Source: Ancylomarina longa (GTDB lineage Bacteria; Bacteroidota; Bacteroidia; Bacteroidales; Marinifilaceae). Taken from it: a DNA stretch of 64,000 bases. The notes under the pieces were generated by a model that was given only the letters and a program-made list of their open reading frames with translations, was not told the DNA's origin and ran no database searches. Location: positions 186,001 through 250,000 of the forward strand of contig NZ_RJJX01000001.1 in the NCBI RefSeq assembly GCF_003996985.1, in the 5' to 3' direction. The position numbers and the translations under genes are program-made. Positions 46,625 through 55,011 of this stretch are shown piece after piece. Numbering within the stretch: position 1 is the stretch's first letter; every line of letters begins with the position of its first letter.

Positions 46625-47794
46625 TTAATCTTCTTTAGATTTACGTTTTTTAAATTCTTCATCAATACGAATTTGTTTTTTTAACAACTCTCTTTCTGCT
46701 AATAACTGCCCCGTTGTATCAATTATGAATCCTTCAATACCTACAATTTTATCTTCCTTATAAACTGGTGATATAGTTAAGGTGTGATAACCAATAGAAC
46801 CATCCTTACAAATTCGTTTTACTTCGCCGTGATTAATAATTTGCCCCGTTTTAAGTACTATTCCGACATGAGCCTCCAATTCAGCAAAATCCTCTTCTGT
46901 TCTACTTAAGCGATAATGCTTACCAATAATTTCATCCTTAGAATCATATTTATAAAGTTTGTACCATGTCTCATTCACGTCGTTGTATATTCCGTCTTTA
47001 CCAATAAAGAAATAACCAGCACCGCTATTCTCAATCGCATCTTTAAATCGAGGATCGGCAAGCGATGTAATCCCTGCCTTTTTACCAACGCTACTTATCG
47101 CCGCATCAAACAGCTCGTTATAATCTTCAGTTGATTTTAATTGGGCTCGGCTCTTCAAAATTGATGTTTCAATATCACTAACCAAACGTTCTTTTATTTC
47201 TTCTTCACTCATCTCTTCCCAACCCGTAATCATCGCTTTTATAGCAGACATCGGTTTATATCCGGTTGTTGTTAAATATACATGAGCAATCATGAAAGCA
47301 AGAAGCAAAAACGCTCCGAAAGTATGTATAACTGCCACTAAATCCAGACTTTGAAGCTCCAGCCCTTTAATAGGATAATGGAAGTAGAGATAAAGAAACC
47401 CTGAAATCACCTGTATAGGAATCACCAGGACTTTTAATCCCAAATAGATCAATCGTTGCAGAGGATTAAACTTGTTATAAACCAATTTTTTTGTTGGATG
47501 CGGAGCTCCTCTAAAAATTCCCACGACATAATAGTCAAATTGTGCTTTAAGGTATTTTGTTGTTGGAATATACTGCTTCCATTCACCAGTAGTAAAATGC
47601 CAAAATATCGCAAAGATGATCAAGACCAGAAATGCCCAAGCAGCAAAGTCATGAATTTTAACAGCAGTACCGTAGCCCAACAAATTAAAAGAACTATGAA
47701 TTTCAAAACCGGAAATCATCAGGATTAGGATTAACAAAGCCTGAGCCCAATGCCAAAACCGTTCAAATATTTTATATATATATACTTTCTTCAT
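46625..47794 (-). CDS. Membrane cytochrome b561-type protein fused to a PAS domain
   Basis: This 389-residue protein has an N-terminal four-helix cytochrome b unit with candidate heme ligands in FERFWHWAQ, KIHDFAAW, FWHFTTGE, VIHTFGAF and IAHVYLTTTG, as in the b-type subunits of thiosulfate/formate/hydrogenase enzymes. From about 255 on it carries a PAS domain (GAGYFFIGKDGIYNDVNETW, GKHYRLSRTEED, VGIEGFIIDTTGQ). There is no kinase domain after it. Fusing a quinol-linked cytochrome to a PAS sensor is unusual. The octaheme cytochrome gene starts upstream (11 nt gap), so the b subunit probably exchanges electrons between quinones and it. Confidence 0.85.
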   Translation of the reverse strand: MKKVYIYKIFERFWHWAQALLILILMISGFEIHSSFNLLGYGTAVKIHDFAAWAFLVLIIFAIFWHFTTGEWKQYIPTTKYLKAQFDYYVVGIFRGAPHPTKKLVYNKFNPLQRLIYLGLKVLVIPIQVISGFLYLYFHYPIKGLELQSLDLVAVIHTFGAFLLLAFMIAHVYLTTTGYKPMSAIKAMITGWEEMSEEEIKERLVSDIETSILKSRAQLKSTEDYNELFDAAISSVGKKAGITSLADPRFKDAIENSGAGYFFIGKDGIYNDVNETWYKLYKYDSKDEIIGKHYRLSRTEEDFAELEAHVGIVLKTGQIINHGEVKRICKDGSIGYHTLTISPVYKEDKIVGIEGFIIDTTGQLLAERELLKKQIRIDEEFKKRKSKED

Positions 47795-47805
47795 TACTTA
47801 CTCTC

Positions 47806-49413
47806 CTATATTTTAGATGATGATTTTTTCCTAAAAAGAACACGTAAGGAGCCATGAAGTATCGCCCCAAGAGCAGCCAAAACAACCAATCCGATACCGA
47901 TAAAATCAAAGAATCTGTTTTTATCTCTACCCGGAAGATAAAAGTCATTCAGCTGAGCTAATCGTCCTTCATTTCTACTATGGCACTCCTTACAACTCAA
48001 AGCTTTTTCTTTGGGCGAAACCATATGATTTAATGGCCAATACATTTCTGTTTTAACAAAATCATATTTACCACTAAAAGGGAGTCCCAAATAATTCATT
48101 CCCGCCTGAGATGCTTTATTCCAATCAAAATCTTTCCAATAAGCACTGTCCCCTTTCATTTCGGCATATAACTTTGGTTGTATCAGTTTGTTTAAAACAG
48201 GATCGAAGATTTGTTTGCCGCGATGAACCTTAACAGGCCATATTTTAGAAGGTTTATTTGTTTTTTTATGTTCCCCTTTATCCATGTAAGAACCACTCAG
48301 GGAATTCATTTGAACAGGAATCGTACCTATTGTATCGGTAATCAGCTGATGATTAGCAATTCCATTAAACCAATAATATTCAGGAATCACATCTGTGTCA
48401 TAAACAAATGTTCCTTTAATAGACAAATAGTTGTGGTTACCGTCTGCATCATTTTCATGAATCGGATTCCCATCCTCATCCAAACGTCCTGCGGTTGACC
48501 AATCCCAATACAATTTGGTGCCATTCACCTTGGCATATGTAGGTATATGACAAGTCTGACAAGCCACTCTTATAAAGTGTTCATTTAATAATTTATCCGT
48601 ATGAGGTGCATTGGAATGACAGTGGGTACAAGTTGCCCTATTTTTATTTTCGGATGACAAAGCATATAGTTTGCCTTCAATATTGTGCTTATCGGTAATA
48701 TGACATTCAATACAACTCATATTTTCGCCTTCAACAGCCATGTGTACATCAACCTCTCTGTTGCAATCAAGCAATGCTTTTTCCAAATCACCGTGTTTGA
48801 CATTATTTCCGCCACCACCCCAAAAATGACAGACTCCACAGTTTATTTTAGATGGTTTTCCTACACTTTGAGCAACATAGTTTAAATCAACTGATTCATC
48901 TGGATATCCGGCTCCTCCTCGTTTCTTTTTGTAAGTATCGGAATTATCATGACAAATCAAACAATCAACATTTAGTTTATTGGAAAAATCAAAAGACTTA
49001 TCCTTCCATCCATATCCAATATGACAACGTGTACAGGATTTTTCGTTTCCTGATATTCCAATACAAAAATTATTCAGAATATTTTTCTTGCCCAAAGGAA
49101 GCTCCCCTTTTCCTTCTAATTTTTCGGTTCGTTCCCACAACCAGTGGTTGGTTTTCATGATCTCGTCAGCGCGACCCGTATGACATGAGATACAGGCTGC
49201 CGTTACATCATGGGCTGTTTTAAATTCCTGTTTCAGTTGAGGAAAAGTAGAATGATCAACCGAAGGGGTTAAATTTCGATTTTCCATTCTAATGTAATTT
49301 TGAACTTTCAAGACCGAAGTAGAGTCAGTCTCCCTATTTTCTGTTTCTATTTGCGCATTACTCCATAAAGGAAACAGAAAAGCAACAAAAAAGAATAGTC
49401 GTATTTTTTTCAT
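47806..49413 (-). CDS. Octaheme c-type cytochrome, tetrathionate reductase (OTR) family
   Basis: The 535-residue protein has a signal peptide (LFFFVAFLFPLWSNAQ), eight CXXCH heme motifs (CISCH, CTRCH, CLICH, CGVCH, CIECH, CTHCH, CQTCH, CKECH) and a C-terminal membrane helix (IGIGLVVLAALGAILHG) with a basic tail. This matches the octaheme tetrathionate reductase family. Members reduce tetrathionate, and also nitrite or hydroxylamine in vitro. The substrate here is unproven. It heads the operon with the cytochrome b-PAS protein, rhodaneses and porin, and a Crp/Fnr regulator is divergent. Confidence 0.9.
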   Translation of the reverse strand: MKKIRLFFFVAFLFPLWSNAQIETENRETDSTSVLKVQNYIRMENRNLTPSVDHSTFPQLKQEFKTAHDVTAACISCHTGRADEIMKTNHWLWERTEKLEGKGELPLGKKNILNNFCIGISGNEKSCTRCHIGYGWKDKSFDFSNKLNVDCLICHDNSDTYKKKRGGAGYPDESVDLNYVAQSVGKPSKINCGVCHFWGGGGNNVKHGDLEKALLDCNREVDVHMAVEGENMSCIECHITDKHNIEGKLYALSSENKNRATCTHCHSNAPHTDKLLNEHFIRVACQTCHIPTYAKVNGTKLYWDWSTAGRLDEDGNPIHENDADGNHNYLSIKGTFVYDTDVIPEYYWFNGIANHQLITDTIGTIPVQMNSLSGSYMDKGEHKKTNKPSKIWPVKVHRGKQIFDPVLNKLIQPKLYAEMKGDSAYWKDFDWNKASQAGMNYLGLPFSGKYDFVKTEMYWPLNHMVSPKEKALSCKECHSRNEGRLAQLNDFYLPGRDKNRFFDFIGIGLVVLAALGAILHGSLRVLFRKKSSSKI

Positions 49414-49522
49414 AAGCCTTAAAGATTAGGTATAGGATAAATTTAAGTGCTTATCAGATTAAATAAATAAAAATAGCAGTAAGAAGGATCTTGTTCTGAA
49501 TACAATTACATCAAATAGAAAA

Positions 49523-49534
49523 TGATCTGGATCA
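49523..49534. promoter_or_regulatory. FNR/Crp-type operator, box 1 (TGAT-N4-ATCA)
   Basis: TGATCTGGATCA has the FNR-type half-site layout. It lies in the divergent region between the octaheme cytochrome operon and the Crp/Fnr gene, 110 nt from the former start. Confidence 0.7.
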
Positions 49535-49544
49535 GAATAAAAAA

Positions 49545-49556
49545 TGATTCTCATCA
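49545..49556. promoter_or_regulatory. FNR/Crp-type operator, box 2 (TGAT-N4-ATCA)
   Basis: TGATTCTCATCA repeats the same layout 22 bp from box 1, so both sites face the same side of the helix. It lies 104 nt from the regulator start. Confidence 0.7.
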
Positions 49557-49659
49557 GAATAGTATTTTTCTAGAACTAAAAATAAAACCAGACTTAAGTA
49601 ATAATTGTAAAGAATATTAGAAATATTTGATATTTTTATGAAGAGTAAAAACTATAAAT

Positions 49660-50352
49660 ATGACTTGTAAATTCAATAATACCTGTACTATTTTCAATAA
49701 AAACCTCACTCTTTTTGATGAATTATCGTTAGAACAACAAAAACTAATTGAGGCAAATAAAGTGACAGTTACTTATAAAAAAGGAGAAACAATTTGCAAG
49801 CAAGGAGCCTTTGCTTCTCATATAATGCATATCAAAAAAGGTTTAGCTAAAGTTTATTTAGAAGGAGATGCCAGTAATCTTATTTTAAAAATTGCACCCA
49901 GTAACAGTTTAATCGGCATGCCCGCCATTTACGAAGGAAACAATACTTTTATATATTCTGTTACTACTTATACCGAATCAACTGTTGATTTAATTGATAT
50001 GAAGGTATTTAAAGATCTTCTACAGGAAAATGCAAAATTTGCCTTTCGTACGCTTAATATTATGAATGAAAATATTATTCAAATCTACGGACGATTTTTT
50101 TGTTTGTCGAACAAACAGCTTCACGGTCGCATTGCAGATATCTTAATGTGTTTAAAAGATCGGGTTTACAAAAAAAATAAATTTGAATTTTCCTTTTCGA
50201 GAAGCGAATTGGCTGAACTGACAAATATGTCAACCGAAAGTGTAATTCGTGTCATGAAGAATTTTAAGGATGACGGATTAATTCATCAGGAAAACAAAAC
50301 GCTCCAAATTTTAAATCCTGATATGCTGAACAAAATTAGCAGTCTGGGATAA
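49660..50352 (+). CDS. Crp/Fnr-family transcriptional regulator
   Basis: This 230-residue protein has a cyclic-nucleotide-binding-fold sensor domain (YKKGETICKQGAFASHIMHIKKG) and a C-terminal winged helix (FSRSELAELTNMSTESVIRVMKNF). The recognition helix keeps the Glu and Arg of FNR (E-x-x-x-R), with Ile for Ser. There are only three Cys (C3, C9, C46) in the sensor part, fewer than the 4 of oxygen-sensing FNR, so a 4Fe-4S sensor is unlikely. It probably controls the sulfur operon through the two boxes in between. The ligand is unknown. Confidence 0.9.
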   Translation: MTCKFNNTCTIFNKNLTLFDELSLEQQKLIEANKVTVTYKKGETICKQGAFASHIMHIKKGLAKVYLEGDASNLILKIAPSNSLIGMPAIYEGNNTFIYSVTTYTESTVDLIDMKVFKDLLQENAKFAFRTLNIMNENIIQIYGRFFCLSNKQLHGRIADILMCLKDRVYKKNKFEFSFSRSELAELTNMSTESVIRVMKNFKDDGLIHQENKTLQILNPDMLNKISSLG

Positions 50353-50727
50353 TCGGATTGCCCAAGAGTTATAGATCTAATTTTAGCCTGATACTGCAGA
50401 AATAAGCAATTTCCACATTGAAATATTAGTTATAAGAAGTTAAAGCCCTTTGGTCTAAATCTTATCTTTTCCCAAGAATTACACCATCTTATCTACAAAT
50501 TAAAACAGTGGTTATTCATATTAAATCACTTCACAATTCCTTGCTGCACATTTCCATTAAAACCTGTTAAACCTCATCATACTCCCTATCGATAAGATGC
50601 TGCAAGAAACAGGTACTGCATTCCTGTACATCAAAATCACGCACATCAATTCAAAAAAATCAAGGCTCTTGATTTTTCTTGCACACTTCTTTCTATAATC
50701 AAAACAAAAAAAAACATTTCAGTAGTG
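50353..50727. other. Intergenic region, no gene seen
   Basis: This gap between the Crp/Fnr gene and the TonB receptor contains no reading frame I can support and no clear repeat. It ends at the ECF-type promoter. Confidence 0.6.
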
Positions 50728-50751
50728 GGGGTATCTCCCGATTAAATTGTC
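50728..50751 (+). promoter_or_regulatory. ECF sigma-type promoter for the TonB receptor (GGGGTATC-N13-GTC)
   Basis: GGGGTATC at 50728-50735 and GTC at 50749-50751, with a spacer of 13, are identical in layout to the promoter at 57088-57111; the surrounding bases (ATTGTC) also match. It places the transcription start near 50758, so the ATG at 50755 is unlikely to be used. Confidence 0.72.
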
Positions 50752-50784
50752 TTCATGGTAATTGAAACATTTTTACAAATAACT

Positions 50785-53145
50785 ATGCAAAAAAGAAACT
50801 GTATCATCTCCCTAATTCTAATTTTAGTATTGGGAATTCAAACCAATCTATCGGCGAACACTACCCAATTCTATCAAACCATACGTGGAAAAATAATTGA
50901 CACAGAAAGCAAACAATCGCTAATTGGAGCAAATGTTGTGATATTAAATTCAAACCCGTTTATCGGAACGGCAAGTGATATTAATGGAAACTTCAGATTG
51001 GACAAAGTTCCTGTTGGACGTATCAACCTCCAAATAACCTGTTTGGGCTATGAACCCAAAATAATTACAAATATCGAAGTAGGATCTGCCAAAGAAGTAA
51101 TTCTTAATATCGAACTTATCGAATCTGTTACAAAAATTGGAGAAATAAAAGTATATCCTAAAACTGCAAAACACGAAACACTAAACAAGATGGCTGTTGT
51201 AAGCGGGCAAGCCTTTACTGTTGAAGAAACCAGTAGGTACGCAGGTGCAATTAACGATCCGGCAAGAATGGTATCGGGCTATGCAGGGGTAACCGGAGAT
51301 GCCGAAGGAACCAATGAAATTATTGTGCGTGGTAATTCACCCAAAGGAATTCAATGGAGATTGGAAGGAATAGAAATACCCAATCCTAACCACTTTGCAG
51401 ACGAAGGAACTACCGGAGGTGCAATAAGCGCACTGAACAGTTTTATGCTGTGCAAGTCCGATTTTTACTCCGGAGCATTTACCGCAGAATATGGAAATGC
51501 TTATTCTGGTATCTTTGACATCAAGCTCAGATCAGGAAATAATGCAAAGCATGAAAATTCATTCGCTCTTAGTTCAGTAGGAGTTGATTTTTCACTTGAA
51601 GGTCCGATTCACAAAAACTATTCAGGTTCCTATTTAATTAACTATCGATACTCCTCTTTAGGATTATTGGATAAATTGGGTATTATGAGTTTTGATGGAG
51701 TCCCAAAATATCAGGATGGATCTTTCAAGATTGTTCTCCCTTCTCAAAAAACCGGAACATTTACGTTTTGGGGACTATTGGGCAAGAGTAGTATTGATGC
51801 TGTTGAAAAAACAGATGATGAAAGCTTAAAATTAGGTGAATATCAACTGAATTCTAATTTGGGTATTATAGGATTATCAAATCTTTTGCCTGTAGGAAAA
51901 AAATCTTATCTAAAGAACACTATTGCTTGGTCAGCCAACAAAATCCAAAATAAATCAAAGCTACTTGGTGATAATAACTCCATGTTTGTAGCAGTAAATG
52001 AAAACTACCAAAAATCGTATCTCAAATATGTCTCAACATTTAACACTAAATTGAATGCGAAACACAGTCTTAAAATCGGTTTGGTTTATACAAATCTTAG
52101 TTACAATGTCAAAAACATAAATGATCTTAAGAACTCAGGTATATCAACTGTATCATTAAATTCGGATGGCAGCTCACAACTATTTCAATCCTTCGTCAGT
52201 TGGAAATATCGGATTACATCCAATCTATCTGTAATATCCGGAGTACATAGCACCTATTTCCAATTAAATAAAGACTACAGCATAGAACCTAGATTGGGGA
52301 TGAAGTTTCAATTCTTGCCAAACCAATCCATCTCCTTAGGAATTGGAATGCACAGCAAAATAGAAAGTATTTCAACCTATTTTGTACAATTAACCGATGC
52401 GAAAAATAATATTTATACGCCTAATTCAGACCTGAAGATGAGTAAAGCAAGACATTATGTACTCGGTTATAACAACCAGCTTGGGCGTAATCTACATTTA
52501 AAGATAGAGGCTTACTACCAGGATTTGTATAATCTGGCAGTTGAAAATAATCCAAACAGCAGAATTGTACTACAAGATTTAAATTCAGGTCTTGCAAAAT
52601 ATGATTTTGTAAATAAAGGCCGCGGAAAAAATTATGGACTGGAACTAACACTAGAACGTTTCTTTCACAACAATTTTTATTATCTGCTCACAGGCTCCTT
52701 ATACGAAGCTAAATTCACCGCACTTGATGGAGTTGAGCGCAATTCACGATACAATGGTAAATTTGCTGCAAATATATTAATTGGCAAAGAGTTTAAAACA
52801 AGCTCGAAAGGACAAAATACACTAGGATTAAATGGAAAAATATCGTTCCGGGGAGGACAATATTACACTCCAGTTGATTTAAAGAAAAGTCAGGACGCAG
52901 GAGAAACTATTTATACAGATAATAGCTCATTTAGCAAAAGAGGTGATAATATTTTTATTCTGAACGCTTCAGTAAACTATAAAATTAATCACAAAAAGAC
53001 ACAACATGAATTTAAGCTTGAGATACAGAATGCAAGCAATCACAAAGCAAAAATAATGGAACGATATAACGAAGCCACTCATTTAATTGAAGATGCAGAT
53101 CAATTATCTTTACTACCGGTTTTAAGTTATACCCTGCATTTTTAG
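50785..53145 (+). CDS. TonB-dependent outer-membrane receptor without STN domain
   Basis: From the ATG at 50785 the protein has 786 residues and a signal peptide (CIISLILILVLGIQTNLSA). A carboxypeptidase-regulatory-like domain follows (about 35-115), then a plug (EIIVRGNSPKGIQWRLEGIE) and a beta-barrel to the terminal LSYTLHF. There is no STN signalling domain at its N-terminus. The open frame reaches 50755, but the ECF promoter overlaps that first ATG. The transported substrate is unknown; a metal complex or oligosaccharide would be usual. The sigma and FecR genes follow, after a hairpin. Confidence 0.88.
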   Translation: MQKRNCIISLILILVLGIQTNLSANTTQFYQTIRGKIIDTESKQSLIGANVVILNSNPFIGTASDINGNFRLDKVPVGRINLQITCLGYEPKIITNIEVGSAKEVILNIELIESVTKIGEIKVYPKTAKHETLNKMAVVSGQAFTVEETSRYAGAINDPARMVSGYAGVTGDAEGTNEIIVRGNSPKGIQWRLEGIEIPNPNHFADEGTTGGAISALNSFMLCKSDFYSGAFTAEYGNAYSGIFDIKLRSGNNAKHENSFALSSVGVDFSLEGPIHKNYSGSYLINYRYSSLGLLDKLGIMSFDGVPKYQDGSFKIVLPSQKTGTFTFWGLLGKSSIDAVEKTDDESLKLGEYQLNSNLGIIGLSNLLPVGKKSYLKNTIAWSANKIQNKSKLLGDNNSMFVAVNENYQKSYLKYVSTFNTKLNAKHSLKIGLVYTNLSYNVKNINDLKNSGISTVSLNSDGSSQLFQSFVSWKYRITSNLSVISGVHSTYFQLNKDYSIEPRLGMKFQFLPNQSISLGIGMHSKIESISTYFVQLTDAKNNIYTPNSDLKMSKARHYVLGYNNQLGRNLHLKIEAYYQDLYNLAVENNPNSRIVLQDLNSGLAKYDFVNKGRGKNYGLELTLERFFHNNFYYLLTGSLYEAKFTALDGVERNSRYNGKFAANILIGKEFKTSSKGQNTLGLNGKISFRGGQYYTPVDLKKSQDAGETIYTDNSSFSKRGDNIFILNASVNYKINHKKTQHEFKLEIQNASNHKAKIMERYNEATHLIEDADQLSLLPVLSYTLHF

Positions 53146-53205
53146 CTTATAGAAATTACTAAAAAGTATCGCGCAAATTAATCGATATAGCAACTTGTAC
53201 ATCAT

Positions 53206-53227
53206 AGCTTCGCTTTTAAGCGGGGCT
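53206..53227 (+). terminator. Hairpin after the TonB receptor
   Basis: AGCTTCGCTT and AAGCGGGGCT pair over 10 bp, with two G-T pairs and a tight loop, 61 nt past the stop. The T tract after it is weak, so partial read-through is possible. Confidence 0.5.
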
Positions 53228-53288
53228 TTACTCATGTAAAATTGCACATATCCCTTATGTTCGTTACTTTATCACAAAAAAAAACATT

Positions 53289-53296
53289 TACCTTTG
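53289..53296 (+). promoter_or_regulatory. Candidate -7 box (TACCTTTG) for the sigma/FecR operon
   Basis: TACCTTTG matches TAnnTTTG exactly. It covers the first possible TTG start of the sigma gene, so if real it forces a later start. It would let housekeeping RNA polymerase make the sigma factor independently. Confidence 0.45.
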
Positions 53297-53317
53297 TTTC
53301 TCTTAACAAGCTTAACA

Positions 53318-53893
53318 TTGATCACACAACAAAGCATACAGTCTGATTGCATCAGCAGATCAGATTTCGAAACCCTATTTAACGACCACTATAGCCGGTT
53401 GTGTGCCTATGCCTACAATTTTATAAAGGAACAGGAAGGCTCGGAAGAAATTGTTCAAGAGGTGTTTTTTAAGCTTTGGATTAATCGATCAGATATCAAG
53501 ATTGAGAGTTCAATAATATCCTATCTCTACAGAGCCGTCCGAAATGCTAGTCTGAATTTAATTAAACACATTAATATCAGAGAGAATTATAAGCAACACA
53601 ATAAAGAACAGATAGAACAATCCGAACAATTAGATTCTGACCCCTTAAATGTTTCTGAATTAGAAAAAAAGATAAGAGCAAGTATTGATTTACTACCCGA
53701 GCAACGTAAAAAAATTTTTATCCTGAGTAGATATGAGCAATTAAAATATAAGGAGATTGCTGAAAAACTTGGAATATCGATAAAAACTGTAGAAAACCAA
53801 ATGGGAAAAGCACTTCAATTTCTACGTAAGGAATTAGTCGAATATCTGCCACTACTCATTATTTTTTTCAACCACCTGATAAACGGGGAATAG
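53318..53893 (+). CDS. RNA polymerase sigma-70 factor, ECF (FecI-like) subfamily
   Basis: The sigma-2 region (FETLFNDHYSRLCAYAYNFIKEQEGSEEIVQEVFFKLW) and sigma-4 region (LPEQRKKIFILSRYEQLKYKEIAEKLGISIKTVENQM, partly quoted) identify it as ECF. The reading frame has no ATG at its start; TTG codons at 53294 and 53318 are possible. I prefer 53318 (191 residues) because the first overlaps the -7 candidate. It is upstream of fecR and the STN protein. Expected targets are the two GGGGTATC promoters. Confidence 0.9.
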   Translation: MITQQSIQSDCISRSDFETLFNDHYSRLCAYAYNFIKEQEGSEEIVQEVFFKLWINRSDIKIESSIISYLYRAVRNASLNLIKHINIRENYKQHNKEQIEQSEQLDSDPLNVSELEKKIRASIDLLPEQRKKIFILSRYEQLKYKEIAEKLGISIKTVENQMGKALQFLRKELVEYLPLLIIFFNHLINGE

Positions 53894-53979
53894 GGTTAAA
53901 TCAGTTTTTAATTGTCATACTAATGCAGATAAAGAATAAATATAGTAAACTAAAGAGCCTAAAGCCAAATACTAATTAA

Positions 53980-55011
53980 ATGAGCATGAGAAATGAGAAT
54001 AGACATATTAGCGATACTCTGCTTGCAAAATTTCTTTTGGGTGAAACCAGTCAGAAAGAACAACAGATTATTATAGGCTGGTTAGAGGAAAATATAGCTC
54101 ATCGTAAACGCCTGGATCAACTGGAAGAAATGTGGCTGGAGACAGGAAAAATAAATCCACGCCCAATCCCTGTGAATAAACACTTAGCATGGAAAGTTTT
54201 AAATAAGCGTTTGGATCATCATGAAAAGCTCTCCTCTACTGTCCTTACAAAATTTTCAAAATTCAAGCTCGTTTTATACAGTGCGGTGGCTGCATCTGTT
54301 CTTATACTATTAGGCCTGTTTAATTGGTATTTGATTGACTCCTCTCAAAAACAGGAATTTTTGCTAACGAATAACACAAAAACAACTTTGACAGATACCT
54401 TACCGGATGGTTCGAAAGTACATCTAAATCAGCTTGCTCAAATTAATTACAAACCATCAGCTGATGGGCATAAAAGAGTAGTTCAACTAAAAGGAGAAGC
54501 TTTTTTTAAGGTTAAAAGAGATACACTAAAACCTTTTATAATTCATGCAGGTATTGGTAGTGTTAAAGTATTAGGCACCAGCTTTAATGTAAAAATAAAA
54601 AAGAATAGAGATATTGATGTGAGCGTAAAAACAGGACGGGTAGAACTCTTTTATCCCAACAAAGCATTGACTGATACGCTTCACATGGTTTTAAGAGCAG
54701 GAGAAAGTGGATTGATATCACTGCAAAAAGATAGTATTATTAAGATGAAAAATCCTTCTGCCTTTTTCTGGATGGACAAAAAGCTGGTATTCCGTAACAA
54801 GCCACTGAAAGATGTTTTTGAGGTACTTGAAGATTGTTATGCAGTAAAAATCAATTCGAACAATCCATCCATAAATAATTTAAACTACACATCTACTTTT
54901 ATTAATAAAGATATAAATGAGGTTATTAAAGTTGTCTCTACCAGCTTTAACTTCACTTATACAAGTGAAGGAAATACATATACCATATTAGAGCTGAAAA
55001 AAGATGAATAA
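53980..55011 (+). CDS. FecR-family anti-sigma factor
   Basis: This 343-residue protein has a cytoplasmic N-terminal part (DTLLAKFLLGETSQKEQQII), one membrane helix at about 93-115 (LVLYSAVAASVLILLGLF), a FecR domain (LPDGSKVHLNQLAQINY, GEAFFKVKRD, VLGTSFNVKI) and a C-terminal DUF4974 domain (LKDVFEVLEDCYAVKI). It should bind the ECF sigma inside and receive a periplasmic signal from an STN domain. Its last 8 nt overlap the STN-repeat gene (ATGAATAA), so the two are translationally coupled. Confidence 0.93.
   Translation: MSMRNENRHISDTLLAKFLLGETSQKEQQIIIGWLEENIAHRKRLDQLEEMWLETGKINPRPIPVNKHLAWKVLNKRLDHHEKLSSTVLTKFSKFKLVLYSAVAASVLILLGLFNWYLIDSSQKQEFLLTNNTKTTLTDTLPDGSKVHLNQLAQINYKPSADGHKRVVQLKGEAFFKVKRDTLKPFIIHAGIGSVKVLGTSFNVKIKKNRDIDVSVKTGRVELFYPNKALTDTLHMVLRAGESGLISLQKDSIIKMKNPSAFFWMDKKLVFRNKPLKDVFEVLEDCYAVKINSNNPSINNLNYTSTFINKDINEVIKVVSTSFNFTYTSEGNTYTILELKKDE

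Noticed and set aside
50353-50727. Possible small RNA or leader between crp and the TonB receptor
   Set aside because: No stable hairpin or conserved motif was seen besides the ECF promoter; nothing supports a gene.
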